From positions 1-35,803 of the forward strand of contig JAGAPJ010000045.1 in NCBI GenBank assembly GCA_017623315.1: a stretch of DNA of 35,803 bases. The letters run 5' to 3'. This DNA comes from Clostridia bacterium (GTDB lineage: Bacteria > Bacillota > Clostridia > Oscillospirales > Acutalibacteraceae). Each line of letters opens with the position of its first letter. The stretch's first letter is position 1. Both the position numbers and the translations under genes were made by a program. Under the pieces are notes generated by a model that was not told the origin of the DNA, did not search any database, and worked only from the letters and a program-made list of their open reading frames with translations. Shown piece by piece: positions 14,065 to 23,148 of the stretch.

Positions 14065-14101
14065 AAGACCAACTGATTACAAATCAGCTGGTCTTTTTTA
14101 A
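14065..14101. terminator. Bidirectional terminator between ksgA and the NUDIX gene
   Basis: AAGACCAACTGATT pairs with AATCAGCTGGTCTT (one internal mismatch), with a short loop and T-run after it and A-rich sequence before it. It serves both converging genes. Confidence 0.8.
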
Positions 14102-14104
14102 TGA

Positions 14105-14518
14105 TTATAATTTTTTAATAAATGTATCAGCTTTTAAAAGTAAATCCTTATTGTTTTGATGGAAAAAACATTCCAAAGCATTATTAAATGTCATTAGTTC
14201 AGCGCTTAATAGCTCCTCTTTTTGAAAAACAATATCTTGGTTTTTATATTCGCCCAGAAAATAAACGACTTGTTTTTGAACGTCAATAGAAGGTATGTAA
14301 TATTCTACCTCTTCCCTAAAGCCGTCAATCAAAGCTGGTTTTAATCCAACCTCTTCAAAAACTTCACGCAAGGCAGTCTCAATTTCTGTCTCATTATTTT
14401 CGATATGACCTTTTGGAAAGCCGTAAAAACCGTTAATAGATTTAATTATAACGTATTTAATTGTGTTTTCTTCGCGTGTAAAAACAATTACACCACAGGA
14501 TTTTTCATTTTTCATCAT
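14105..14518 (-). CDS. NUDIX hydrolase (Ap4A hydrolase-like)
   Basis: A 137-residue protein with a perfect Nudix box at residues 37-59 (G-x5-E-x7-R-E-V-F-E-E-V-G-L), which binds Mg2+ and cleaves nucleoside diphosphates linked to another group. The start S-C-G-V-I-V-F-T and the segment F-Y-G-F-P-K-G-H resemble bis(5'-nucleosyl)-tetraphosphatase or RNA-pyrophosphohydrolase-like members, but the substrate cannot be fixed. Start chosen as the first of two Met codons. It lies 6 bases after addA and is likely the last gene of that operon. Confidence 0.92.
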   Translation of the reverse strand: MMKNEKSCGVIVFTREENTIKYVIIKSINGFYGFPKGHIENNETEIETALREVFEEVGLKPALIDGFREEVEYYIPSIDVQKQVVYFLGEYKNQDIVFQKEELLSAELMTFNNALECFFHQNNKDLLLKADTFIKKL

Positions 14519-14524
14519 AATACC

Positions 14525-17500
14525 TCAAATTTTAACGGTTTTAGAAAGACTAAATGAATATATTACCTTTTCTTTTACAGGCATTTTAAATATTTTTTCA
14601 GCAGCCAAGGCATAAATTTCAAGCTGCTGTCCATAAGCATTTGCTAATGCTTCAGGATTGTCAGTACGGTCAGTTTTAAAATCTAAAATTACTACACCGT
14701 CATCTTCAATAAAGCAAAGATCAACCGCACCTTGAATAATAATATTTTCATTTGAAAATTTATTGTCAAGGGTGGGGTCAATTACTGTCGCTGAAACCTC
14801 GGTTAAAAACTGCATTTCACGCTTTACAAGCTTTGCATTTTTAATTCGGGTAAATATATCGCTTTCAAAAAATCTTTTAAGTGCTGCTTTATCAAGCGAA
14901 TTATATTCATTTTTGCTGATATATTGCCATTCGTAAAGTCTTTCAATTTCCGCATCAATATCATTGTATTTTGTAAAATCAAAATATTGCATAACACGGT
15001 GAATTGCTGTACCTCTATCGGTTGCGGTCATATTGTCTGCACTCATAAATGATGGACGTTGCGAAAAAGCAAATTTGTCGCTTTCCGCCTTGTTTGCAAG
15101 AAGTGAAACCGAGGTTTTTGAACGCATGTTTGAAATTTCTTTAAACGGATATTCGTAATTAGTTCGTTCAATAATTTTACTTACAATATCATCGTTTGCC
15201 TTGAAATGTTTGTTAGAAATTGTTGTTTTTTCACCTGTAAGATTAACACCATCTATTATGTCAATTTTAACCTTTGAATTACTATCATAAAGCATTATCA
15301 TATCACCCGCTTCACGTATTGTTTCACCGTTTGGATGAAGCAAAAGCGAAGGTATTAACCAATCTGCAAAGGAGTTGGTTTTTTGAAAAAACGATCCTGA
15401 AATTTCACAGTTGTGCATTATTAAACGATTTTTATGTTTTTCAAGTGTTTTTTCAAAATTTTTGAATGATGAAACAATTAATAGCTTGTCCTGTGTACGA
15501 GTTAGGGCTACGTACAAAAGGCGCAATTCGTCCTGTATCGAAACGCTTTTTGTAGAATCAATTATAACCTCACGGGAAATGGTTGATAGAGGTTTTTTAA
15601 GCTCTTCATCAAAGTATTTAAAGCCTAAACCGTAACCTATGCTGTAGCAGGCGGAATGCTTTGAATCCTCATCGTTAAATCTAGTATCGGTACCGGCAAG
15701 AATACAAACAGGAAACTGAAGCCCTTTGGAGCCGTGAATAGTCATAATTTTAACAGCATTACTGCCTGTTGCAGTAGTCTTTGCCACGTCAGAGCTTCGG
15801 TTTACAAATTCGATAAACCTCGTAAGCCCCACTTTGCCGTTTTGGGTGTATTGCTGTGCAATTTCAACAAGTAAAATCAGGTTATTTTTACGGCGCGCAC
15901 CGTCGGGAAAGGCTGAAATTATGTTTAATAATTCAGTTTCAATTAAAAGCCTTGTAATTAGGTCGGGCAATTTTAAGGTTACTGCATAAAGTCGATAATT
16001 CTGAATTCTATCTATAAAGCTTTTGGCCTTTAAATTGCCTTTATTTGATGCGTTAATAATTGCCGAATATAAACTACCGTCTTTTTTGTCAGCGCGTATA
16101 ACGGCTAAATCATCGCATGAAAAAGAGAAAATCGGTGAAAAAAGTAGGGTTAAAAGCTCAATGTCAGAATCGGGATTATCAATAACACGAAGCAATGATA
16201 GCATTGTTGATATTTCACTGTTTTCAGTAAAGGAGTCAAGACATATATCAACAGGTATTCCCTGCGTTTTAAGCTCGTTAATTATAATTGGCGCATTTGT
16301 AAGTGCACGTAATAAAATAGTAAAATCACCGTATTTTGCACACCTAAGGGTTTTATCATCCTTACGGATAACTTCACCCTCGGCCATGACTTCACGAATA
16401 TAGTTAGCAATTTGTCTAGCTTCTAAAACCCACGCATTTTCCTTGCTTTCACCAACATTAATAATGCTGTAATTAACGGAAGGTGTGTTTGTTTCGGGGT
16501 ATGTGGCGGTAGGTATAAGTCTTTCTTCCACGTCATATTTAATTCGACCTGTCTTTTCGGTCATAAACATTTCGAAAAAGTAGTTTATAAAGTCGCAAAC
16601 CTCGGCTTTGGTACGGAAATTATTTGCTAAAATAATTTTTTGCGCCATAGTTTCGTTGGCTTCATCGACTGAAATGTAACGTTCCTTTTTATTTAAAAAG
16701 TTAATAGGGTTTGCACCGCGGAAGGCATAAATACTTTGCTTAACGTCACCAACAACAAACAATTTCTTTTCAAAGTTTGAAAGTACGAAAAACAAACGGT
16801 CCTGCAAATCGTTAGTGTCCTGATATTCATCAACCATAACCTCTTTATATTGGTCTAAAAGGTCCTTACCGTCTTCACTAACAACAATTTTGCCGTATTC
16901 TTCTTTACATAAAAGTTTTAATGCTAAGTGTTCAATATTGTGGAATGTAAAGGTGTTTTGTTTATTGTATTCGTTAAAGATTGAGGTGTCTAATTCCTTT
17001 AAAATTGACACAAATAATTCAACACACGGGCAAAGCTTTTTAAATTGGCTATTAATGAATCCAAAATCGGCGTAGAACAGCTTTGAAAGTGTGGGCAATG
17101 TCTTTTCCTTGAATAACTTAAAAGCGTCCTTAAGCACCTTACATACGCGATAAACGCCCATTCCCTTTTTGGCGGTTGGAAGCTTGGGTAATATAAAACA
17201 ATTAACCGCATTATAAAACGTGTCCCAATCATTAGACTGAACGGCGGTTAATAATGTATCAATATTGTCGCAAAGTAACGAAAGCGTAGGCAAATAATGG
17301 TCCGCAAGTTCAGGAACAGCGGTAATAGCATCAATAATATTAACCGAAATATCACGCATTTCGGTGACTAAAGCTCCAGCCTTTGAAAAAGCATAGTTAT
17401 ACCAAATATTTTCAGTTGTAAAATTACCGTTATTATATGCCACTGTTATTGAATCATACCATTTTTCAGGAACGGGTAACTGACGGGAATATTCATAAGC

Positions 17501-18028
17501 CGACAGTAAAAGCTCGGCTAATTTCCTTTCATCATATTCACCACCGACGATATCGACTAAATCCGAAAAAGTTTTATTCTTACTTTCAATATAACGGTTA
17601 ATAATACCGTAAACAACCGCTTCATTAATTTGGTTTAAAACGGCATTTTCGCCTATTTTAAAGTCAGGTGAAATACCAAGCTTATCAAAATTTTCACGTA
17701 CAAGGTCAATACAAAATGAATCAATAGTACAAATTTTAGCACTGCTTAAAAGGTGCTTTTGGCGTAATAATGCAGAAGAATTTGGATGATTTCTACATTC
17801 CTCATCAATTCGCTTTTCAATACGTGAACGCATTTCAGCAGCGGCGGCATTTGTAAAGGTTACAATTAAAAGCTCGTCAGCGTTAATGTTGCGGCTGTCG
17901 TCGGTTAAAAGCTTAATTACACGTTCAACCAAAACTGCCGTCTTTCCCGAGCCTGCAGCGGCAGAAACTAAAATATTACCCTGTCGGTTAATTGCTAACG
18001 ACTGGTTGGGTGTTGGTTTAAAAGCCAT
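14525..18028 (-). CDS. addA: AddA, helicase-nuclease subunit A
   Basis: A 1167-residue UvrD-type 3'-5' helicase with a C-terminal RecB-type nuclease. With AddB it processes double-strand breaks and loads RecA after Chi recognition. It shows Q-motif N-Q-S-L-A-I, Walker A S-A-A-A-G-S-G-K-T-A-V at 22-32, T-F-T-N-A-A-A-A-E-M, Walker B V-D-E-Y-Q-D-T-N, Q-S-I-Y-A-F-R-G-A, and H-G-S-K-G-L-Q-F-P. The nuclease motif is V-I-L-D-F-K-T-D-R near residue 1105, preceded by G-A-V-D-L. The length is close to other AddA proteins (about 1200). Its ATG overlaps the addB stop by one base (TAATG), so translation is coupled. Confidence 0.97.
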   Translation of the reverse strand: MAFKPTPNQSLAINRQGNILVSAAAGSGKTAVLVERVIKLLTDDSRNINADELLIVTFTNAAAAEMRSRIEKRIDEECRNHPNSSALLRQKHLLSSAKICTIDSFCIDLVRENFDKLGISPDFKIGENAVLNQINEAVVYGIINRYIESKNKTFSDLVDIVGGEYDERKLAELLLSAYEYSRQLPVPEKWYDSITVAYNNGNFTTENIWYNYAFSKAGALVTEMRDISVNIIDAITAVPELADHYLPTLSLLCDNIDTLLTAVQSNDWDTFYNAVNCFILPKLPTAKKGMGVYRVCKVLKDAFKLFKEKTLPTLSKLFYADFGFINSQFKKLCPCVELFVSILKELDTSIFNEYNKQNTFTFHNIEHLALKLLCKEEYGKIVVSEDGKDLLDQYKEVMVDEYQDTNDLQDRLFFVLSNFEKKLFVVGDVKQSIYAFRGANPINFLNKKERYISVDEANETMAQKIILANNFRTKAEVCDFINYFFEMFMTEKTGRIKYDVEERLIPTATYPETNTPSVNYSIINVGESKENAWVLEARQIANYIREVMAEGEVIRKDDKTLRCAKYGDFTILLRALTNAPIIINELKTQGIPVDICLDSFTENSEISTMLSLLRVIDNPDSDIELLTLLFSPIFSFSCDDLAVIRADKKDGSLYSAIINASNKGNLKAKSFIDRIQNYRLYAVTLKLPDLITRLLIETELLNIISAFPDGARRKNNLILLVEIAQQYTQNGKVGLTRFIEFVNRSSDVAKTTATGSNAVKIMTIHGSKGLQFPVCILAGTDTRFNDEDSKHSACYSIGYGLGFKYFDEELKKPLSTISREVIIDSTKSVSIQDELRLLYVALTRTQDKLLIVSSFKNFEKTLEKHKNRLIMHNCEISGSFFQKTNSFADWLIPSLLLHPNGETIREAGDMIMLYDSNSKVKIDIIDGVNLTGEKTTISNKHFKANDDIVSKIIERTNYEYPFKEISNMRSKTSVSLLANKAESDKFAFSQRPSFMSADNMTATDRGTAIHRVMQYFDFTKYNDIDAEIERLYEWQYISKNEYNSLDKAALKRFFESDIFTRIKNAKLVKREMQFLTEVSATVIDPTLDNKFSNENIIIQGAVDLCFIEDDGVVILDFKTDRTDNPEALANAYGQQLEIYALAAEKIFKMPVKEKVIYSFSLSKTVKI

Positions 18029-21000
18029 TATATTTCTGCCTCCTTCATTATTTCAAATACCTCATCATTTGATAGGTCTGGCACCTTGATAATTTCGCTT
18101 TCATTAATACCGCAAATTGACTTGAAATCGCAATATTTACAAGCGGGGGCTTCCCTGCCGTCAATTGGCGATATCGCAATATCACCGTTTGAAATAAGGT
18201 TGCCTGTTTTACGCATCAGCTTTTCGATATAATCAAAAATTTCACTAAAACCGTTTTCTTCAATATATGTGCTTGAAAGCTTTGAAATTGTACCGTCCTT
18301 TTTAAAGCTAAGGGTGGGTACAAACTGCCCTGCATTTGCCTTTTCCATAGCAAAATTAATATCACTGTCACCCTTTATAAGCCCGTTCATTGCAAGACCT
18401 TCATCCTTAACGTCACGCTTTGCAGGCATATATAAAATTGCAGCAGCCTTTTCGTCATCAATACCCTGACCACGAATTATTGCATAAAGGTATATTAGCA
18501 TTTGCATATTTAGACCGTATAAAACGTCGGGTAATTTAAAGCTTTTGGTGCCGGTTTTATAGTCGACAATGCGAATATAACCGTTCCATTCATCAACACG
18601 GTCGATACTGCCGTTAATTTTAATTTTACCGTTATCGTATGGAAATTCAAGCTTCACGCCATCAGAAAAACCTATTTTAAATTCACAAGCAACCGGTTTA
18701 AAATCACATTGTTTAAAATCCTCGGCAATATGATGCACAACCTCTTTCAGAGAACGTGAAATTCGGCTAATTAGAAATTCAAATTTAGCATCACGAATAT
18801 AGTCAAATCCCGTTACCTTATTAAGATATTCTTCAATATATTTATCGGTTAAAGTTTCTAATTCGGTTATACTTAATTGTGTAATTTCATATTTGTTTTC
18901 AGTAATTAGGCGTTCTAAAACATAGTGAGCAATATTACCACGCTGTAAAACGTTAAATTCGGCAGCTTGTAATTTTTCGGTACGAAGACCGTACTTGCAA
19001 AAATAGGAAAAACGGCAACGGTTTACTGTGTCAATTTTGGTTGCCGAGAGGTTAATGTAGTTGCCAAATAATTTTTGTGCATTTTCGGGTGAAATTTTAT
19101 TTAAGTCCTTATTAACAACCGAAAATATCATGTTATATTTATCGCTATCACTTAATGCGGCTGAAAGTGTAACCGAAGCTTCACCATCACCAAAACGACG
19201 ACAAAGCTCCGAAAAAGTGGCTGCGTTGGTTTCCGGTAAGTTATTATCACTTAAAATGTTATTCGGCTCAACCAAAACTGTGGGATTGAGCTTTTCGCAA
19301 ATTGAGTTTACAAAGGGAGAAGGCATTAATTCCTCTCCCTTAACGTTTTTAGTAGCATAGCTAATAAAAACCATTTCACTAGCACAGGTTACGTTTGAAT
19401 AAACAAGGTAATTTTCATCAATTGCGGCAATTATAGAGTTATCAGATATATCAAGTCCCAGCTCGATAATTTTCTTTCGGTCCTTATTAGCAAAAATACC
19501 GCCTGCTTTTACGTTTTGCGGAAAAATTCCTTGATTTGCACCAAGAATAAAGGCAACCTTTGGGCGTGCAGGCTGTATACGGTCTGCCGAGCCAAAAGAA
19601 ACCTCATCTAAAAACTGTGGTATAACACCAACAGTTTCAATTGAAAGCGCAAGGTTTAAAGCTTCTTGAAATTCATTTTTTGTAATTCCCTTTTCACCAA
19701 ACGAATTAACAATACCGTCTAATACCCCCATAAAGCGTTCATAACCCTGTTTTAATACATCGGGTGAGAAATCACCATCAATCTCATTAAAACGGTCGCA
19801 AAGACTTTTGAGTACGTTTTTTGCATCCGCTTTTTCTAGCAAATTAACAATAGCAGCTGCCATCTGCGTTGCGGTACCGTAAAATTCGGTTTTAAAGTCT
19901 AGAATAGGATTAATTGCAGTTAAGCGGAGGCGGTTTATATCGGATAATAACTTATATTCAGCTTCACCCATTTCATCAATGCCAAAGCCACGGGGGTCCA
20001 TTGTCCATTCTTCAGTCCAGCTTTTTCCGTTAATATTCCATAAAAATGCATAATTTTCAAGTAAGGAAATATCATCAACCGAAAGACAGGTGAAACCGCA
20101 TTTATGAAAGCGTAAAATATTTTCGGTTGAAAGATCCAACGCTTTAATTGCGGCATCAACTGCAAAAGTAAAAGGTAAAGAATTAAGCGAAACCTTCTTA
20201 TCGTAAAAACAGCTAATTTCGTTCTTTTTACTAATGTATTCAACCGCTTGCTGATAGCTGTCGGTATCACGTGCAATAATTACAAAATCTTTAAAGCGAT
20301 AGCCCTTTTCACGCACCAGTCGTCTTATATTACGAAAAACAAATTCAACCTCGTCAAAGGCGGTTTCACATTTACAAACAGTAATAGTATCGTTTAAATC
20401 TTCACTTATATCATTGCCCGACATAAGTCTTTCAAGTGCTGAAAGTTTTGGGTTTATATATTTTGAATTTTTAAGAATAATCGGTGTATCGAGCTTATCC
20501 TTTTTAACCATATTTTCAAGCTTTGAAATGTTTTTACGCAAATTATAAAATACGTCAAAATCAAGCTGATTTTCAGTATCGTTATTAATTGCAACAAAAA
20601 CGTCGTCGGCTTGTTTTAGAATACAGTCAATTATTTTAAATTGCTGACCGGTAAATGCTTTAAACGAATCAAAAAATACGGTTTTATTTTTAAAATATTC
20701 TACTTTTTGAAGGTTACGGTATACCTTGGTAAGCTTGTCCACAGGATCAATAAATTTTTCACCTAAAATAGCATTATAACTATCAAAAATAAGTGCAATA
20801 TCCAAAAGCTTGTTTTGTAAATTCTTGTTTTCAGCCATAAGTGCAGTTTTTTTAATATCCTCACTTGTAATGGCGTTTAACTTAAATTCACCAATAGTGT
20901 CTAAAATAGATTTAGAAAAATTAAGCGAATGAGCATATTTACCCCATACTAAAAGCTCGTTTTCAAGAGATGATAATACCCGATTCATTAAAACTATTTT

Positions 21001-21261
21001 ATCACTGTCACCAAGTAATTTACCACAAATACCTCCTAATGTTTTAGAAATTTCATCATAAAGTCTTGTAAAGCTTAAAACCTGTACTTTAGCTGCATTA
21101 TCGTCACCTAAAATATGCAAAACAGACCTTTCGGTTTGAAAGGAAAATTGTTCAGGTACAATTAAAACAACCTTATTTTCAAGTTCTACTTTTTCTTTTA
21201 TCAAATTTAAAACGGTGGTGGTTTTTCCGCTTGATGGTAAACCGAAAATGAATTTTAGCAT
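18028..21261 (-). CDS. addB: AddB, helicase-nuclease subunit B
   Basis: A 1077-residue partner of AddA. Walker A is at the very N-terminus (G-L-P-S-S-G-K-T-T-T, residues 7-16); the helicase-like domain in AddB is used to scan for Chi. The C-terminal nuclease has G-S-I-D-R-V-D and I-V-D-Y-K-T-G. The 4Fe-4S cysteines are visible as one in N-R-C-R-F-S-Y-F and a cluster C-K-Y-C-D-F-K-S-I-C near the end. All key features are present, so the AddAB complex should be active. The ribosome site is GAGGGGAAAG. The gap to bofA upstream is 51 bases. Confidence 0.95.
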   Translation of the reverse strand: MLKFIFGLPSSGKTTTVLNLIKEKVELENKVVLIVPEQFSFQTERSVLHILGDDNAAKVQVLSFTRLYDEISKTLGGICGKLLGDSDKIVLMNRVLSSLENELLVWGKYAHSLNFSKSILDTIGEFKLNAITSEDIKKTALMAENKNLQNKLLDIALIFDSYNAILGEKFIDPVDKLTKVYRNLQKVEYFKNKTVFFDSFKAFTGQQFKIIDCILKQADDVFVAINNDTENQLDFDVFYNLRKNISKLENMVKKDKLDTPIILKNSKYINPKLSALERLMSGNDISEDLNDTITVCKCETAFDEVEFVFRNIRRLVREKGYRFKDFVIIARDTDSYQQAVEYISKKNEISCFYDKKVSLNSLPFTFAVDAAIKALDLSTENILRFHKCGFTCLSVDDISLLENYAFLWNINGKSWTEEWTMDPRGFGIDEMGEAEYKLLSDINRLRLTAINPILDFKTEFYGTATQMAAAIVNLLEKADAKNVLKSLCDRFNEIDGDFSPDVLKQGYERFMGVLDGIVNSFGEKGITKNEFQEALNLALSIETVGVIPQFLDEVSFGSADRIQPARPKVAFILGANQGIFPQNVKAGGIFANKDRKKIIELGLDISDNSIIAAIDENYLVYSNVTCASEMVFISYATKNVKGEELMPSPFVNSICEKLNPTVLVEPNNILSDNNLPETNAATFSELCRRFGDGEASVTLSAALSDSDKYNMIFSVVNKDLNKISPENAQKLFGNYINLSATKIDTVNRCRFSYFCKYGLRTEKLQAAEFNVLQRGNIAHYVLERLITENKYEITQLSITELETLTDKYIEEYLNKVTGFDYIRDAKFEFLISRISRSLKEVVHHIAEDFKQCDFKPVACEFKIGFSDGVKLEFPYDNGKIKINGSIDRVDEWNGYIRIVDYKTGTKSFKLPDVLYGLNMQMLIYLYAIIRGQGIDDEKAAAILYMPAKRDVKDEGLAMNGLIKGDSDINFAMEKANAGQFVPTLSFKKDGTISKLSSTYIEENGFSEIFDYIEKLMRKTGNLISNGDIAISPIDGREAPACKYCDFKSICGINESEIIKVPDLSNDEVFEIMKEAEI

Positions 21262-21312
21262 TACACTTTCCCCTCTCGCAACAAATATAACACATATAAT
21301 GTACTCAATTTG

Positions 21313-21579
21313 TCACATAAGTGTGATGATATTTATAATTAGTAAAAGTAAAACGGCGGGTAAACCAAGAAATGACGAACTAATAACTGTATAATGATTA
21401 ATTGCAATGTTAAGTCCGGTAAATTTTCGTGTTAAATATAGAATAAGCAATGTTGTAATACCCAAAAAAGCATTAAAAACTAAAAATTTTAGAGGTTTTA
21501 GGCTTTTAAAGCTAAATATTAAGGTTAAAAATGCCGTTATACATAAAATAATAATTATAAAATAGCTTAAAAAAGTCAT
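21313..21579 (-). CDS. BofA-family membrane protein (pro-sigma-K processing inhibitor type)
   Basis: An 88-residue very hydrophobic protein with three membrane helices (about 4-24, 30-50, 66-87). The C-terminal part I-N-H-Y-T-V-I-S-S-S-F-L-G-L-P-A-V-L-L-L-L-I matches the BofA family pattern (N-x-Y-T-V-x-x-x-x-x-L-G-x-P-G-V-x-L-L). In Bacillus, BofA holds SpoIVFB inactive in the forespore outer membrane until late sporulation. Homologues also occur in Clostridia, so the gene points to a spore-forming lineage, but does not prove sporulation here. Usually it follows recR; here it precedes addB. Confidence 0.8.
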   Translation of the reverse strand: MTFLSYFIIIILCITAFLTLIFSFKSLKPLKFLVFNAFLGITTLLILYLTRKFTGLNIAINHYTVISSSFLGLPAVLLLLIINIITLM

Positions 21580-21639
21580 AAAATCACCTAATATAATTGT
21601 AGTGATTTAATTATTAAAAAATGATTTAAATTTTAAAAT

Positions 21640-21663
21640 GCCGCCCCAAATTAAAGGGGCGGC
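21640..21663 (-). terminator. Terminator of the dockerin/cohesin operon
   Basis: A perfect GCCGCCCC/GGGGCGGC stem with loop AAATTAAA. On the minus strand it follows the cohesin gene stop by 7 bases and leads into an AT-rich stretch. Confidence 0.8.
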
Positions 21664-21670
21664 TTAAATA

Positions 21671-23137
21671 TTATTTACTGTTTGATGAAACGTCGTTTTC
21701 GCCAACAACTGTTACATCGTCAAAAGAGAAATCATCTGAATCAGCATCAAAGTTTTTAGGCCCGCTAAGCTTTCTAAAAGCCATAACTATAATGAAAATA
21801 ATTAAAACAACAACGCAAAGCGCAGCAACAAGCATTGCAATAAGCAGTACCTTTCCGTTAGTAGAAAGTGATGCAAAACGTGTCATAAAATTATCTTTAT
21901 CGGGAGTGGTATTAACAGGAGCGTCAACCAAATGAATGTCGGGATAGCGTTGAATGGTGTCTTCCTTACTGTCATAACGGTAAAGACCAAAATCACCGTT
22001 TACATAGCAGTAAATATATGCGAAATCAGACATTTCGGCATTAGAATTAAGATAAACCTTTACCGAATAATTGCCAATTTGGCTATATGTTGAATAATAA
22101 TCACTGGGCATCGTAACATCAGCGGGAAAATCAGTGAAAATATAAAGCTTGTTGTTAAACATTTGATATTTTAATGCTTCAAAGGTTTCAAGCTCGGTAT
22201 TGTAAAGGTAAGGTGCAATTTCAGTTGTACCCTGCTCACGTAAATAATAAACGGTAAAAACGTTGTCTTTATCACGTAAAACAGGCACCTGTGCGCCGTT
22301 ATAGTCAATCGTGGTGGGTGTAAAGCCTTGAAGAGCTGCAGTTTCGGGAAGAGTTGTTACAATTTCATAATTTTTGCCCGAAATAACAGTTTCATAGGGA
22401 TTTGTAGGTGTTGTGTCGGGTGTTGAGGTAACGGGAGGTTCACTTGTAGCGCCCTGTTCACGTCTTGTAACAACAACCGTATAAATTTTTTGACTGCCGT
22501 TTTGGGCAGTAACGGTTACCTTGATTGTATTTGCGCCAACGTTTAAGTTGGTAGGATTTGATGAAATATTAACCTTTGCTTTTGTATCGCTTGTTTTTGC
22601 ATAAAGTGTAATTTTATCAGTTTCGAAAGGCACACTTGCTGTGTAATTAGTTCTTGCAGAAGTAAAATTAGGTGATAATGTACCCGCGTTTAATGAAAGT
22701 GAAGAAAGGTTTGCGTTAGCAGGTAATTCAACGTCTTTAACGGTTACATTAACACTTGAGCCACCAAAAGATACATCGTTTACACCGTCAGAAGAATAAA
22801 AATCGTCATAAACCTTAATATAACCCGAACCAATTGCTATTGATGTGAGAGTAAAAGTATATGTTTTTGTTTTTTCACCCGATAACGCAGGGTCGATTGT
22901 ATGTATAACACCTGCAGTACCTTCATGATTAAATTTTGTCGCATCATAACCAAGTTTAAAGTCAAGCGCATACATTGGTTGGTCACTTGATAATCTTACA
23001 GTAACATTAATTTTGTTGCCAATTACAACAGTTTGCGAGCTTAAAGAAATTGTCGCAGTGTTGGCAGCAGATGCTTGAAATACAAAAAGAGAACATACAA
23101 GCAAAATAGTTATTAAAAGTGAAATAAATTTCTTCAT
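21671..23137 (-). CDS. Membrane-anchored cohesin-domain protein
   Basis: A 488-residue secreted protein. It has a signal peptide (1-25, ending A-S-A-A), then a cohesin domain (about 26-150: A-T-I-S-L-S-S-Q-T-V-V-I-G-N, L-D-F-K-L-G-Y-D-A-T-K-F, G-S-G-Y-I-K-V), then a cadherin-like beta-sandwich (about 153-225, ending T-V-V-V-T-R-R), a Thr/Pro linker, a second globular region and a C-terminal membrane helix (V-L-L-I-A-M-L-V-A-A-L-C-V-V-V-L-I-I-F). Cohesins bind dockerins with high affinity. The gene starts 11 bases after a gene for a dockerin-bearing enzyme, so it probably tethers that enzyme to the cell surface. Confidence 0.85.
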   Translation of the reverse strand: MKKFISLLITILLVCSLFVFQASAANTATISLSSQTVVIGNKINVTVRLSSDQPMYALDFKLGYDATKFNHEGTAGVIHTIDPALSGEKTKTYTFTLTSIAIGSGYIKVYDDFYSSDGVNDVSFGGSSVNVTVKDVELPANANLSSLSLNAGTLSPNFTSARTNYTASVPFETDKITLYAKTSDTKAKVNISSNPTNLNVGANTIKVTVTAQNGSQKIYTVVVTRREQGATSEPPVTSTPDTTPTNPYETVISGKNYEIVTTLPETAALQGFTPTTIDYNGAQVPVLRDKDNVFTVYYLREQGTTEIAPYLYNTELETFEALKYQMFNNKLYIFTDFPADVTMPSDYYSTYSQIGNYSVKVYLNSNAEMSDFAYIYCYVNGDFGLYRYDSKEDTIQRYPDIHLVDAPVNTTPDKDNFMTRFASLSTNGKVLLIAMLVAALCVVVLIIFIIVMAFRKLSGPKNFDADSDDFSFDDVTVVGENDVSSNSK

Positions 23138-23148
23138 AAAAACATCCT